Shown here in pieces: positions 54,741 through 62,935 of a stretch of 64,000 bases of DNA. The notes under the pieces are model-generated. The model searched no databases and was not told where the DNA came from. It saw only the letters and a list, made by a program, of their open reading frames with translations. The translations under genes and the position numbers were made by a program. Each line of letters opens with the position of its first letter. Position 1 is the first letter of the stretch. This DNA is from Telluribacter humicola (GTDB taxonomy: Bacteria; Bacteroidota; Bacteroidia; Cytophagales; Spirosomataceae), in assembly GCF_017355935.1 (NCBI RefSeq), contig NZ_JAFIQT010000005.1, forward strand, positions 298,953 to 362,952. Direction: 5' to 3'.

Positions 54741-57008
54741 TTATTGAATCATGCCCAGGTAGCGACCCATCCAGTATGGCAACAGCCAGAATACCGGCTC
54801 GCGCTCCTTGTCAGGATAGCCGTTAATAGCCGCCCAGGGATTTTTGTCCCACCGAACGGTGGTACGTATACTTGCTGGTGGGAGTTGGTCTACCTGTAGT
54901 TCGTCCAGTACCGGAGCATGTACAACTTTTACATCCTCCCGTTTAGTATGGTCAATGGTCCAGTCCACGAGGTCCAGCGGGGTATCAATCAGGAATTCTA
55001 AGGAAGGGGCCAACTCTACTTTTTTGTCCATTGAGTAGCTATACAGAAAGTTGATGAGTGGATTCTTATCTCCCTTACGCCGCTCCAGCCATTCATCCAC
55101 ATGCTTCTGATAAAAGGCCAGCAGCTTAGGGTCTTTCTCTCCTTTTAGTAGCAGCGGATAGCAATAGGCCGATAGCATAACGTCAAAGTAGATAAACCAG
55201 GCGGGGTTCTGATTCGGGATATTGGCCATATTGTGAAGGTATCCCTCTTCCTCGATCAGTTTCCGGTAAATCTTCTGGTACTTTTCATCCCCTGTGATGG
55301 AGTAGGCAAATTTCATGAAGGCCAGTAGCTCCATTGAATTCTGATTCCGGTCTGGTGCCCACTCCGAATCACGGTTCAGCTTCGCGGGTGACCACACCGC
55401 CCAGCGCGTTGGCAACCCATCAGTATCGATGAAGTTGAAGTCATGGGCTATAAGGTAGTCCACTATTTTACGTACGTGCTGTCGTACCACCTGCTTTTCA
55501 ACCTCATCCGCCACCAGCTCGTAGTAGAAGTAGTAACCCATCATGTGGCCGCACATCTCGTCGCTGCTGGTGTCCCCCTTCCAGAGCCACTGCCCGTCTT
55601 TTGACTTTCGCCAGCGGGTTTCCACCGGCTTATACCGGGGCTCCCTGACCAGCTCATCCGCCCGCTGCTTATCGGTATAGGTGCGGTTGCCATCGTGCAG
55701 GCGGGTAGCCTCCCAGATGGCCGGCACTATAGTTCGGGCAAAGAAGCCCTCCGTACCGGTCACTTCCTGTAGCTTCCGTAAAAATTCAAAAGCTTTCCTG
55801 GCCTTCTCCCGGGCATCAGGGTCTTTGGTAACCGCGTATCGGAAACATTCTGTAGCCAGGTACATGCTGGTGTACTCGCCGTCGTTGTCATCATCTTCGG
55901 GCTGCCAGGAGGTCACATCACCCGGTACCGTCAGGTGGCACTGCCCGGCAATCCAGGGAGCCCGGATGTGCCGTTTCATTAGTACATCATAAAAGTACTC
56001 CTGCTTTTGAACGAGCGTCATCTGCTTCTTTTTGATCGCACTTACCCCCCGATTGGTAGCGATCCAGGCATTTCCTTCTCCATCAAAAGCCATATCATTG
56101 ACCTGATCATCCAGGAGCCAGCGACGGCTGAACCGGAGCGAACGGCTCCCATCGGGATGATACCTGACCACACCTACGTTGGTACCTACCCACATAGTGC
56201 CGTCAGGTGATCGCTCAACACTGTTGACGTAGAGCGAGGGTATGCCATCTTTGGGATCTAGTACCCGCTCCTTCTTATCCTTATCAAGGATGGTGACTCC
56301 CCCCAGTCCCCCTACCCACAGCTTCTGGTTTTTGTCCAGCGCTATACCTTTCGTATAGGCGCTAAGCAGGACTTCCTTTCTCTGAAAATGCTTCACCCCG
56401 GCTGTACCTGCATGGTACAATCCTACATCAGTAGCTACCCAAATGCCTCCACGTCCATCGGAAACAGCATTTCTGACCGAGCGGGCCAGCGGGTAGTCCA
56501 AAGCTTCAAAGCTGCTATTTCGGTATAGCCATATACCATGAGGCCCGAGGGCATACATGCCTTCCTGGCTGGAACATAGTACGGAGATGGGAGCTTTCAC
56601 CCCCTCTATTTTTATCAGGCTGCCTTCCTTGTATCTATAGACACCGTTCCAGGTACTCATCCACACAGTACCATCCTCCTCATTCGCTATCGAGAAAGCC
56701 GGTCCCTGATCGGCCTCCGACAGGGGGCTGGTCCAGGAAGTAACATCGGCTTTTTTCATGTATACACCCGTTGGTGTAGCGATCCATACATTCGACTGTT
56801 TGTCTACAGTGATGCTCCTGACCTGATTGTCTTCCGAATTATTACTAACCGGGTACGCTTCGTGGTACTCCTGCCAGAAAGGTACATCCTTATAGGTAGT
56901 GACTTCGATAGCCTCTTTCTTCCCTTTTTGCGCCCAGGAGCCATGGGGAAGTACAGCTAGCGCCAGGAAGCAGAAAAAGCCATAAAGGGATATTTCATAG
57001 CGAGGCAT
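54741..57008 (-). CDS. Two-component-type propeller + alpha/alpha-toroid exported protein
   Basis: 755 residues from ATG 57008 (signal MPRYEISLYGFFCFLALAVL to SWAQ). The open frame extends to 57272, but that part overlaps the neighbouring gene and lacks a signal. About six Reg_prop blades occur: VWIATPTGVYM, VWMSTWNGVYRYK, IWVATDVGLYH, LWVGGLGGVTIL, MWVGTNVGVVRY and AWIATNRGVSAI. The C-terminal toroid (about 395-755) parallels the lipoprotein at 51162: DNDGEYTSMYLATECFRYAV, TSSDEMCGHMMGYYF, TPLDLVDWTID and WLLPYWMGRYLGM. It is second in the minus-strand unit, 34 bases after the kinase-phosphatase gene. Biochemical role unknown. Confidence 0.78.
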   Translation of the reverse strand: MPRYEISLYGFFCFLALAVLPHGSWAQKGKKEAIEVTTYKDVPFWQEYHEAYPVSNNSEDNQVRSITVDKQSNVWIATPTGVYMKKADVTSWTSPLSEADQGPAFSIANEEDGTVWMSTWNGVYRYKEGSLIKIEGVKAPISVLCSSQEGMYALGPHGIWLYRNSSFEALDYPLARSVRNAVSDGRGGIWVATDVGLYHAGTAGVKHFQRKEVLLSAYTKGIALDKNQKLWVGGLGGVTILDKDKKERVLDPKDGIPSLYVNSVERSPDGTMWVGTNVGVVRYHPDGSRSLRFSRRWLLDDQVNDMAFDGEGNAWIATNRGVSAIKKKQMTLVQKQEYFYDVLMKRHIRAPWIAGQCHLTVPGDVTSWQPEDDDNDGEYTSMYLATECFRYAVTKDPDAREKARKAFEFLRKLQEVTGTEGFFARTIVPAIWEATRLHDGNRTYTDKQRADELVREPRYKPVETRWRKSKDGQWLWKGDTSSDEMCGHMMGYYFYYELVADEVEKQVVRQHVRKIVDYLIAHDFNFIDTDGLPTRWAVWSPAKLNRDSEWAPDRNQNSMELLAFMKFAYSITGDEKYQKIYRKLIEEEGYLHNMANIPNQNPAWFIYFDVMLSAYCYPLLLKGEKDPKLLAFYQKHVDEWLERRKGDKNPLINFLYSYSMDKKVELAPSLEFLIDTPLDLVDWTIDHTKREDVKVVHAPVLDELQVDQLPPASIRTTVRWDKNPWAAINGYPDKEREPVFWLLPYWMGRYLGMIQ

Positions 57009-57042
57009 ACCAGAAGCTTTTGAGTGGATCAATAAGGTGAAG

Positions 57043-58968
57043 CTATACGGTAACGGAGTCAACCTGCTGCTTAAATAGCAGGTGTAACAGCCGGGATTGC
57101 TGTGAAAAATCCGGGATGAGCAGTTGAGCGCCAGCTTTGATAAGTCGGGGACGCTTTTCATGATTATGCCCATATCGCCGGATTTCGTTACTGGTAATAC
57201 CAATGGCAATACCTCCGTAGCGCCTTGCCTCCCGCATTTCATCAGGTCCATCCCCAAAGGCAGCCAGCTCATTTCCTTTCAGCCTATTATCCCGGATGAT
57301 CCTCTCAATGACCATCCTTTTGGAGAATTTGGTATAGTCACGGAGTGCCCCGTAGATTCCTCCGTCAAAAAAGTCGGCGTATCCCAGCGCCTTCGCCTCC
57401 TGGATGACATCGTCCACATCAGTACCACTGGCCAGGTACAGTACTACACCGCGCCTCCTGAGCTCCTGCATGAAGGATACTACTCCTTTCATTATAAAGT
57501 CTTCCGGTTGTAACTCGCCGGCTTCCAGCTTTGCCAGCCGCTTGCTGACCATTTCGATCAGTGCATCATTATATATCTGCTTGTACCCAAATTTATCAAG
57601 TACCTCCTCCTCAGGCACATACCCCAAATCATGAACCATAGTAACCAGCCCCTCCATCTGGAAAATGGTTTGGATACCGGTGGTGGTATGGATAAACTTC
57701 TTTACCTGAAGTTGTAAACTGGCATAGGTACTCTGATCAATCGTATCATACTGATTACCAAGGATAGCCTTGAGCATAACGTGCTCCATGATCTCCTCCC
57801 AGCCCTGTCTTAACGTACTGATGGTACCATCGTGATCAAATACAACATGCCGGATGTTGCCAAACCGGTCCAGTACCGTCGGATCGCATAACTCAAATTC
57901 AGTATCAGGCAGATACACCGCATCCCGAACATTATCCGCCAGATCGGCTTTGTATACATAGTCAGGGTGCTGACTGATAGCCAGTATTTCTTTCCCGGAG
58001 GCCGTACCCGTAATAAAGAGTTTCTGTACGGTGACAGCCGCCGCAAAGTTGGCAAACTGCGCTGCCTCTTCGGCTGATATACCCGCTGCCAGGCATAAGG
58101 TGACAGCACTGATGACGGTATCCCCCGCGCCTACGGTGTCTAGTCTGCCATTCAGCTGCAGGCCCGGTACTTCGTGGGCTCCATCCTGATCAAAGGCAAT
58201 AATGCCCCGGGCACCGCAAGTTACGAAGACGGGCTTATTGGCCTGGTTGTAGACTTCCTGTCCGTACTTCTTCACCTCCTGAATAGGTACAGCTTCAGCG
58301 GCGCCAACCTCTACACCACATAAAGCGGCCGTCTCCCGGTCATTGGCTTTCCGGTAGGTATGGTGGAAGCGGTCGTTGAAGTGACGCGAATCGAGCATGA
58401 CAATCTTGTCGTGGTATTTCTCGAATAGCTGATTAGCCGCCTTTATGAAGCTTTCATTAGATATGCTCCCCGTTACCTGCTGATTAAAAATAACTGCATC
58501 ATACTCCCGCAGGGCAGCTCCCAGTCCCTGTAGTATAAGCTCGTCCGTTTGTACTGATCGTGTGTTGGCTACTCCAAAGTCAATGCGGGGTTCCTCCTGA
58601 CCATCCACATACTTTTTAAGGTAGGTATAGGTACTGAAACCTTCTTTCTGGATGATCAATGAAGAGGTATCGGCTCCAAGGTACTGAAGCTGGGTTGTCA
58701 GTTCACGACCGTACAGGTCATCCCCTACTACCCCGATCACTTTGATACCGGCAGGATTCAGAGCCGACAGATTGGCTACCACGTTGGCTGCTCCTCCGGG
58801 CGAGTAGTAATGCTTAGCTACCTTATATACGGGTAACCCGGTCTCAATGGATATCTCAGTACTATGATTATCCATAATCCAATATGCATCCAGACAAAAA
58901 TCACCGTAGACGGCCACTCGTACTGATTTAATCTTGTCAAGTATAGTTTGTATACGTTGCTGATCCAT
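57043..58968 (-). CDS. PfkB sugar kinase fused to a HAD phosphatase
   Basis: 641 residues, no signal peptide (cytoplasmic). Residues 1-335 are a PfkB/ribokinase domain closest in style to the heptose kinase of HldE: VYGDFCLDAYW (20-30), SPGGAANVVANL (56-67) and DTVGAGD (277-283) with the catalytic Asp. Residues about 370-640 are a HAD phosphatase: DHDGT with Asp 378 and Asp 380, ASGTD (513-517), Lys near 547-550 and GDGPDE (572-577). HldE instead carries a nucleotidyltransferase here. One chain that can phosphorylate a sugar and remove a phosphate fits heptose-phosphate-type activation or a salvage cycle. It leads the five-gene minus-strand unit. Confidence 0.88.
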   Translation of the reverse strand: MDQQRIQTILDKIKSVRVAVYGDFCLDAYWIMDNHSTEISIETGLPVYKVAKHYYSPGGAANVVANLSALNPAGIKVIGVVGDDLYGRELTTQLQYLGADTSSLIIQKEGFSTYTYLKKYVDGQEEPRIDFGVANTRSVQTDELILQGLGAALREYDAVIFNQQVTGSISNESFIKAANQLFEKYHDKIVMLDSRHFNDRFHHTYRKANDRETAALCGVEVGAAEAVPIQEVKKYGQEVYNQANKPVFVTCGARGIIAFDQDGAHEVPGLQLNGRLDTVGAGDTVISAVTLCLAAGISAEEAAQFANFAAAVTVQKLFITGTASGKEILAISQHPDYVYKADLADNVRDAVYLPDTEFELCDPTVLDRFGNIRHVVFDHDGTISTLRQGWEEIMEHVMLKAILGNQYDTIDQSTYASLQLQVKKFIHTTTGIQTIFQMEGLVTMVHDLGYVPEEEVLDKFGYKQIYNDALIEMVSKRLAKLEAGELQPEDFIMKGVVSFMQELRRRGVVLYLASGTDVDDVIQEAKALGYADFFDGGIYGALRDYTKFSKRMVIERIIRDNRLKGNELAAFGDGPDEMREARRYGGIAIGITSNEIRRYGHNHEKRPRLIKAGAQLLIPDFSQQSRLLHLLFKQQVDSVTV

Positions 58969-59471
58969 ACTACAGTTTATTGATATTAAAGCTCCAATTA
59001 TTCAATAAGGCTCTATTCATAGCCTTATCAGCCGGTTTTCAAGTCAACTCATTCGCTGGCTTACCAGCCAAATCCTACAAGAGATATACTCTACTCATGG
59101 TCATCAAGGCTACTACGATAGCCTTTTATTTTAAGAGGCTGCAACTTGCGCAAATTGAAGACTTATTTACGCATTTTGCGCTAGAAATGAAACAAGCATT
59201 GTGTACTTTTAACTTCAAGAAATTCAATACCGGCTCATAGGAGGCTATTTTGAAGAGAACAGTCTCCCATTTTTTGACAACCGGATAATCACCAATATAC
59301 TTTAAGATAGCTGTTGTTTAGAAATCCTGTAACGATTTCTATAAACGTACACGAGGAAACAGAATAGGATTATATGTTAATTAATTATTAAAAAATTAAC
59401 ACACTATTCATAGTCCCGTAACTGCCACGCATCCTAAACGCCTTATACTTGCTATAAAAACCTTTACCACT
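58969..59471. other. Divergent intergenic region with two inverted repeats
   Basis: 503 bases between the kinase-phosphatase gene and a sigma factor gene. It holds ATAAGGCT/AGCCTTAT (59005-59012 and 59021-59028, 8-base gap) and AGAAATC/GATTTCT (59320-59326 and 59334-59340, 7-base gap). TATACTTG at 59444-59451 resembles a -7 box for the sigma gene. The small frame in this gap looks non-coding. Confidence 0.45.
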
Positions 59472-60011
59472 GTGGACTACCCCAACGAACATCTACTCCG
59501 TAAAGTCATTGATGGTGATCAATCCGCCTTTGGCGACCTGTATACATTTTACAGAACACCAGCGCTGAAGTTCTGCTACTCACTTCTCAAGGACGAAGAA
59601 GAAGCAGAAAGTATGCTGCAGGAGGTATTCCTGAAGATATGGTCACGCAGAAGATCTATCCGGCCTGAGCTGAATTTCAGCTCTTACCTGTTTACCTGTC
59701 TGCGTAATATGGCCTTTGACGAGCTCAAGAAGATGGAGAAAAATAACCTGCTGAAGAAGAGGTACCTTGAGAGTATGGAAGCCGCACGGGATGACGATAA
59801 AGAGGAGAAAGAGGTTATTATCTCGGCTCTGTATACGGCAGTTGACTCCTTATCCGAAAAACGGAAGACTATACTACAGCTCAATATTGATGAGGGTAAA
59901 TCCTACCAGGAGATTGCTGAGTCTTTGAAAATATCCAAGAATACAGTTAAAAATCAGTTAGTAAAGGCCAAACAGATATTACGCGAAAAGGTAGATTACG
60001 CAACACTTTGA
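59472..60011 (+). CDS. ECF-type RNA polymerase sigma-70 factor
   Basis: 179 residues with a GTG start at 59472. Region 2 spans about 12-80 (DQSAFGDLYTFYRTPALKFC, EAESMLQEVFLKIW) and region 4 about 115-170 (SEKRKTILQLNIDEGKSYQE, IAESLKISKNTVKNQLVKAK). It is of the type that pairs with FecR and SusC. The expected fecR and susC lie downstream at 61.5-63.0 kb but are broken, so this sigma factor may now lack its normal control. A terminator follows at 60036. Confidence 0.92.
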   Translation: MDYPNEHLLRKVIDGDQSAFGDLYTFYRTPALKFCYSLLKDEEEAESMLQEVFLKIWSRRRSIRPELNFSSYLFTCLRNMAFDELKKMEKNNLLKKRYLESMEAARDDDKEEKEVIISALYTAVDSLSEKRKTILQLNIDEGKSYQEIAESLKISKNTVKNQLVKAKQILREKVDYATL

Positions 60012-60035
60012 CAATTCCTAAACCTGAAATAACTC

Positions 60036-60064
60036 CCCCTTCGCACGTACTACGGGCGAAGGGG
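60036..60064. terminator. Bidirectional-type terminator between convergent genes
   Basis: CCCCTTCGC (60036-60044) pairs with GCGAAGGGG (60056-60064), 9 bp plus inner pairs, followed on the plus strand by AATATTTTTTTG. It ends the sigma gene, 25 bases after its stop, and faces the convergent hydrolase gene. Confidence 0.8.
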
Positions 60065-60079
60065 AATATTTTTTTGTTA

Positions 60080-61258
60080 CTATTGCTGCTCATAAAAAGG
60101 GAGGCCTTTCCAGTGGATAGCCTGTACTTCCGGAAACCTTTCTTCCAGCTGAACCAGGTTATAGAACCTGCTCTTTCGGAAATAGGAGTCAAAAAATTGC
60201 CTGGTAATCGTAGAGATAGTCTGAAGCGACTCAGCACCATCGGCAGTACCCAGTTTATCCTTACGCTCAGCAGCGGTCATCTGCCCGGCAGGTACCAGAG
60301 CGAGATCATTGAAGTTCAGGTGGCGTATCCCGTTAATGCGTACACGCAGCGACACCTTCGTATCGTCCGTAGCCCGTACCCAGTCAGCGTGCCTCCGGTA
60401 CTCACTTCTTTCCCTGCCTTCCCGGTCCATTTTCTCTGTAGCGGCCTGTATACCTATCCGTTCGTCATTGCTTAGCAGGAGCGCCGGTTGCTGTACTTTC
60501 ACCTTGAGGGCCGATCCCATCAGGTCACCATCCAGGTTAACAAAAACCTGCAAAGTACTGTCCTTACCGGCCACAACGGTAGAAGCGATCCCACCCTGCG
60601 AATGCCCGAACATACCTATTTGGGTAATATTCATGACGCCTTTGAGCCAGCCAGCAGCCAGCCGGTTCAGGTTCCTTCTGACAAACAGAGCATCCTCAAA
60701 GGTGATATCCTGCTGATGGACGGAGAGCGTACTGGGTACTATTTTTCCATTGGCTAGTTTTGTTACTCCGGGAAAGCCGGTAGGTACATAACCTACTACT
60801 ATATACCCATGACTGACTATATCTTCAATAATAGTACTGTAGTCGGTCGGCAGCCAGGTGTGACCGGGGCCAAACAGCAGAACTGGAAAGGTACCTTCAT
60901 CTAATGCAACCGGGGCCTCCGGTACCGACCATACGTTGAGGTTCTGGAGAAACCTGGAGGCGGTAGTGCCAATTTTCTTGTCAAGGTACTTGCCCTGCTC
61001 GCTCCGCCAGTCGTCAGGTAGTGGAGGGTGAGGCGTGGTCTTTGTTCCCTTTGGAGCCGGATACCATATCCACACGGGCAGAGTTCTGAAATGGGTCGAG
61101 TCCGTAGGATCAACACGGGTAGTATCCGTCCATTCCAGGAGTCTTACTCCAACCTCCCATGGCCCCGTAGGTTTGGGAGTTACAGAAAATTTTATCTCCG
61201 ATTGTGCCCTGGCTACTAGGGCAGTAAATACGATCATAATGGCTAATAGATGTTTCAT
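60080..61258 (-). CDS. Exported alpha/beta hydrolase (PAF-acetylhydrolase-like)
   Basis: 392 residues with signal peptide (to about 18, LVARAQS). The nucleophile elbow is GMFGHSQGGIAS with Ser 220; the oxyanion region FPVLLFGPGHTW (124-135) and the late NGIRHLNFNDL supply the usual loop and catalytic His candidates. The layout resembles platelet-activating-factor acetylhydrolase/dienelactone-type hydrolases. The substrate is probably a small ester. It is inserted between a sigma factor gene and its decayed fecR/susC partners and transcribed towards the sigma gene. Confidence 0.82.
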   Translation of the reverse strand: MKHLLAIMIVFTALVARAQSEIKFSVTPKPTGPWEVGVRLLEWTDTTRVDPTDSTHFRTLPVWIWYPAPKGTKTTPHPPLPDDWRSEQGKYLDKKIGTTASRFLQNLNVWSVPEAPVALDEGTFPVLLFGPGHTWLPTDYSTIIEDIVSHGYIVVGYVPTGFPGVTKLANGKIVPSTLSVHQQDITFEDALFVRRNLNRLAAGWLKGVMNITQIGMFGHSQGGIASTVVAGKDSTLQVFVNLDGDLMGSALKVKVQQPALLLSNDERIGIQAATEKMDREGRERSEYRRHADWVRATDDTKVSLRVRINGIRHLNFNDLALVPAGQMTAAERKDKLGTADGAESLQTISTITRQFFDSYFRKSRFYNLVQLEERFPEVQAIHWKGLPFYEQQ

Positions 61259-61509
61259 GGATTGAATAGTTAATGTGAAAGAACCTATTCTACGAAATTA
61301 TTCGTAGTTCATAAAAGCCCTAAATAGAATGGTAGGAAAGGTTTCAGCAGGAGGATGAATGGTAGAAGGTTGGAAACTTGGGAAGAGAAACTGGATGGGT
61401 AGAATTAACCGGTACTACCGGCTAACAGGTATTATCATAAACACGAATAGTCCATAAGTAAACTATTGAAGTATCATAACTGAAGTTTGTTAAACAAAAC
61501 GAGCACCTT

Positions 61510-61701
61510 ATGGCAAATCAACGAGCCGAATACCTGATTGAAAAGCTCCTGAAAAACGAGTTATCAGCCCAGGAGCTTGATGAGTTTTTAGCCGGGCTGC
61601 GCGATTCTGATTTGCAGACCTACTATTCCAGCCTACTTAGTAAGTACTTTGACTCTTTACTGGAGCAAAATCAGCCCGAGGTAGTACCCCCAAAAAAGTA
61701 G
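61510..61701 (+). pseudogene. N-terminal stub of a FecR-type anti-sigma factor (probable)
   Basis: A 63-residue frame (MANQRAEYLIEKLLKNELSA, then QELDEFLAGLRD and YYSSLLSKYFDSLL). It resembles the helical cytoplasmic sigma-binding region that opens many Bacteroidota FecR proteins. The membrane helix and FecR domain are missing; the frame stops after PPKK and the next 278 bases show no FecR-like translation. It sits between an ECF sigma gene and a broken susC, exactly where fecR is expected. Alternatively it is a genuine small protein; the resemblance is by eye. Confidence 0.55.
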
Positions 61702-61979
61702 ACTAGTTCACCCCCTATCTATTTCCTGCCGATTCCCTTTGTGCCTGTCGCCCCTTGCCTATATACTGAAACAGGCTTCAGAACTAGTACATAAACTCTT
61801 GCACCTATTGATGACCTAGCTCAATAATGGAAATCCATATAGTACATATACTACCTTTTGCTCAGCCATTTATCCCAAAAATGCAAACCTATGAGAATAC
61901 TTCCTGACGCTGTCTCGGACCAGAAAGTATTAGCCACCACTTCGCAACCCACTACCCAAATACCAAACATACAGGCTAT

Positions 61980-62935
61980 ATGAAACACACTCCTATTTTT
62001 AATTTAAGCTGGTTTTGTTCCATTCTTGTTCTGGCAGTTGGGATTAGTCTGACTGCTGCCCGGGCACAAGACAGAGTCGTTACCGGAAAGGTAACATCCG
62101 CAGAAGATGGCTCTGGCATGCCGGGTGTCAATATAGTACTGAAGGGCAGCCAAAAGGGTACCAGTACCAATGCAGCGGGCACCTACTCGTTTGAAGTTTC
62201 CGGAAATAACCCGGTACTGGTATTTTCATTTGTTGGATATAAGTCGAGGAAGTACCCGTTAATAGCTGCAGCATCGTCGATGTCTCCATTTCACCCAGCG
62301 CCGAAAACCTCCAGGAAGTGGTCGTGACGGCCCTCGGCATCAAGCGCGAGGAAAGGTCACTGGGGTATTCTGTAGGCAAAATAGACGGAAGGGACCTCAG
62401 CCGGGTCGCCCAGGAGAACGTCCTGAATTTGATGGCAGGCAAGGTACCGGGCGTAACCATAAGATCAACCGGAGGTACGGGCTCTTCGGTAAGTATGATC
62501 ATCCGGGGGGCTACTTCGCTCAGTAATGATAATCAGCCCCTATTTGTTGTAGATGGAGTACCCCTTGCCAACACCCTGAACAATATCAGCCAGATTGGGA
62601 ATGACAACCGGGCTGACTATGGCAATGCCATATCAAGTCTGAATCCTGAAGATATTGAAAGTGTATCCATCCTGAAAGGTCCCAGTGCGGCGGCCTTGTA
62701 TGGTTCAAGAGCCGGTAATGGTGTGGTACTGATCACTACCAAAACCGGAGCAAAGGCGAAGAAAATGACCGTTTCCATTAATTCAAGTACTGTATTTGAT
62801 CGGCCTTACAAGTACCTGGATATGCACTCACGATTCGCTACGGGTGTACTACCCTTTACCCCTGACCGCAACCCCTATCCCAATGGTATTCTCCAGATTG
62901 ATGAAGGGTCAGCCGCAGGGGTAGATCCTGAAGCT
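61980..62935 (+). pseudogene. SusC/RagA gene: frameshifted and lacking most of the barrel
   Basis: The first frame (61980-62327) gives a signal peptide and the carboxypeptidase-regulatory-like domain (VVTGKVTSAEDGSGMPGVNI, FSFVGYKS). At about 62244-62246 one base is missing; shifting frame restores EEVPVN, SIVDVSISPSAENLQEVVVT and then the plug (VLNLMAGKVPGVTIRSTGG, LFVVDGVPLAN, AALYGSRAGNGVVLITTK). The plug frame ends near 62930, where sequence switches to SusD. At least two lesions are therefore present, and no full transporter can be made. Confidence 0.85.

Noticed and set aside
58980..59240. 86-codon plus-strand frame between the kinase-phosphatase and sigma genes
   Set aside because: TTG start, no recognisable domain, unusual composition, and it lies over an inverted repeat in a promoter region.
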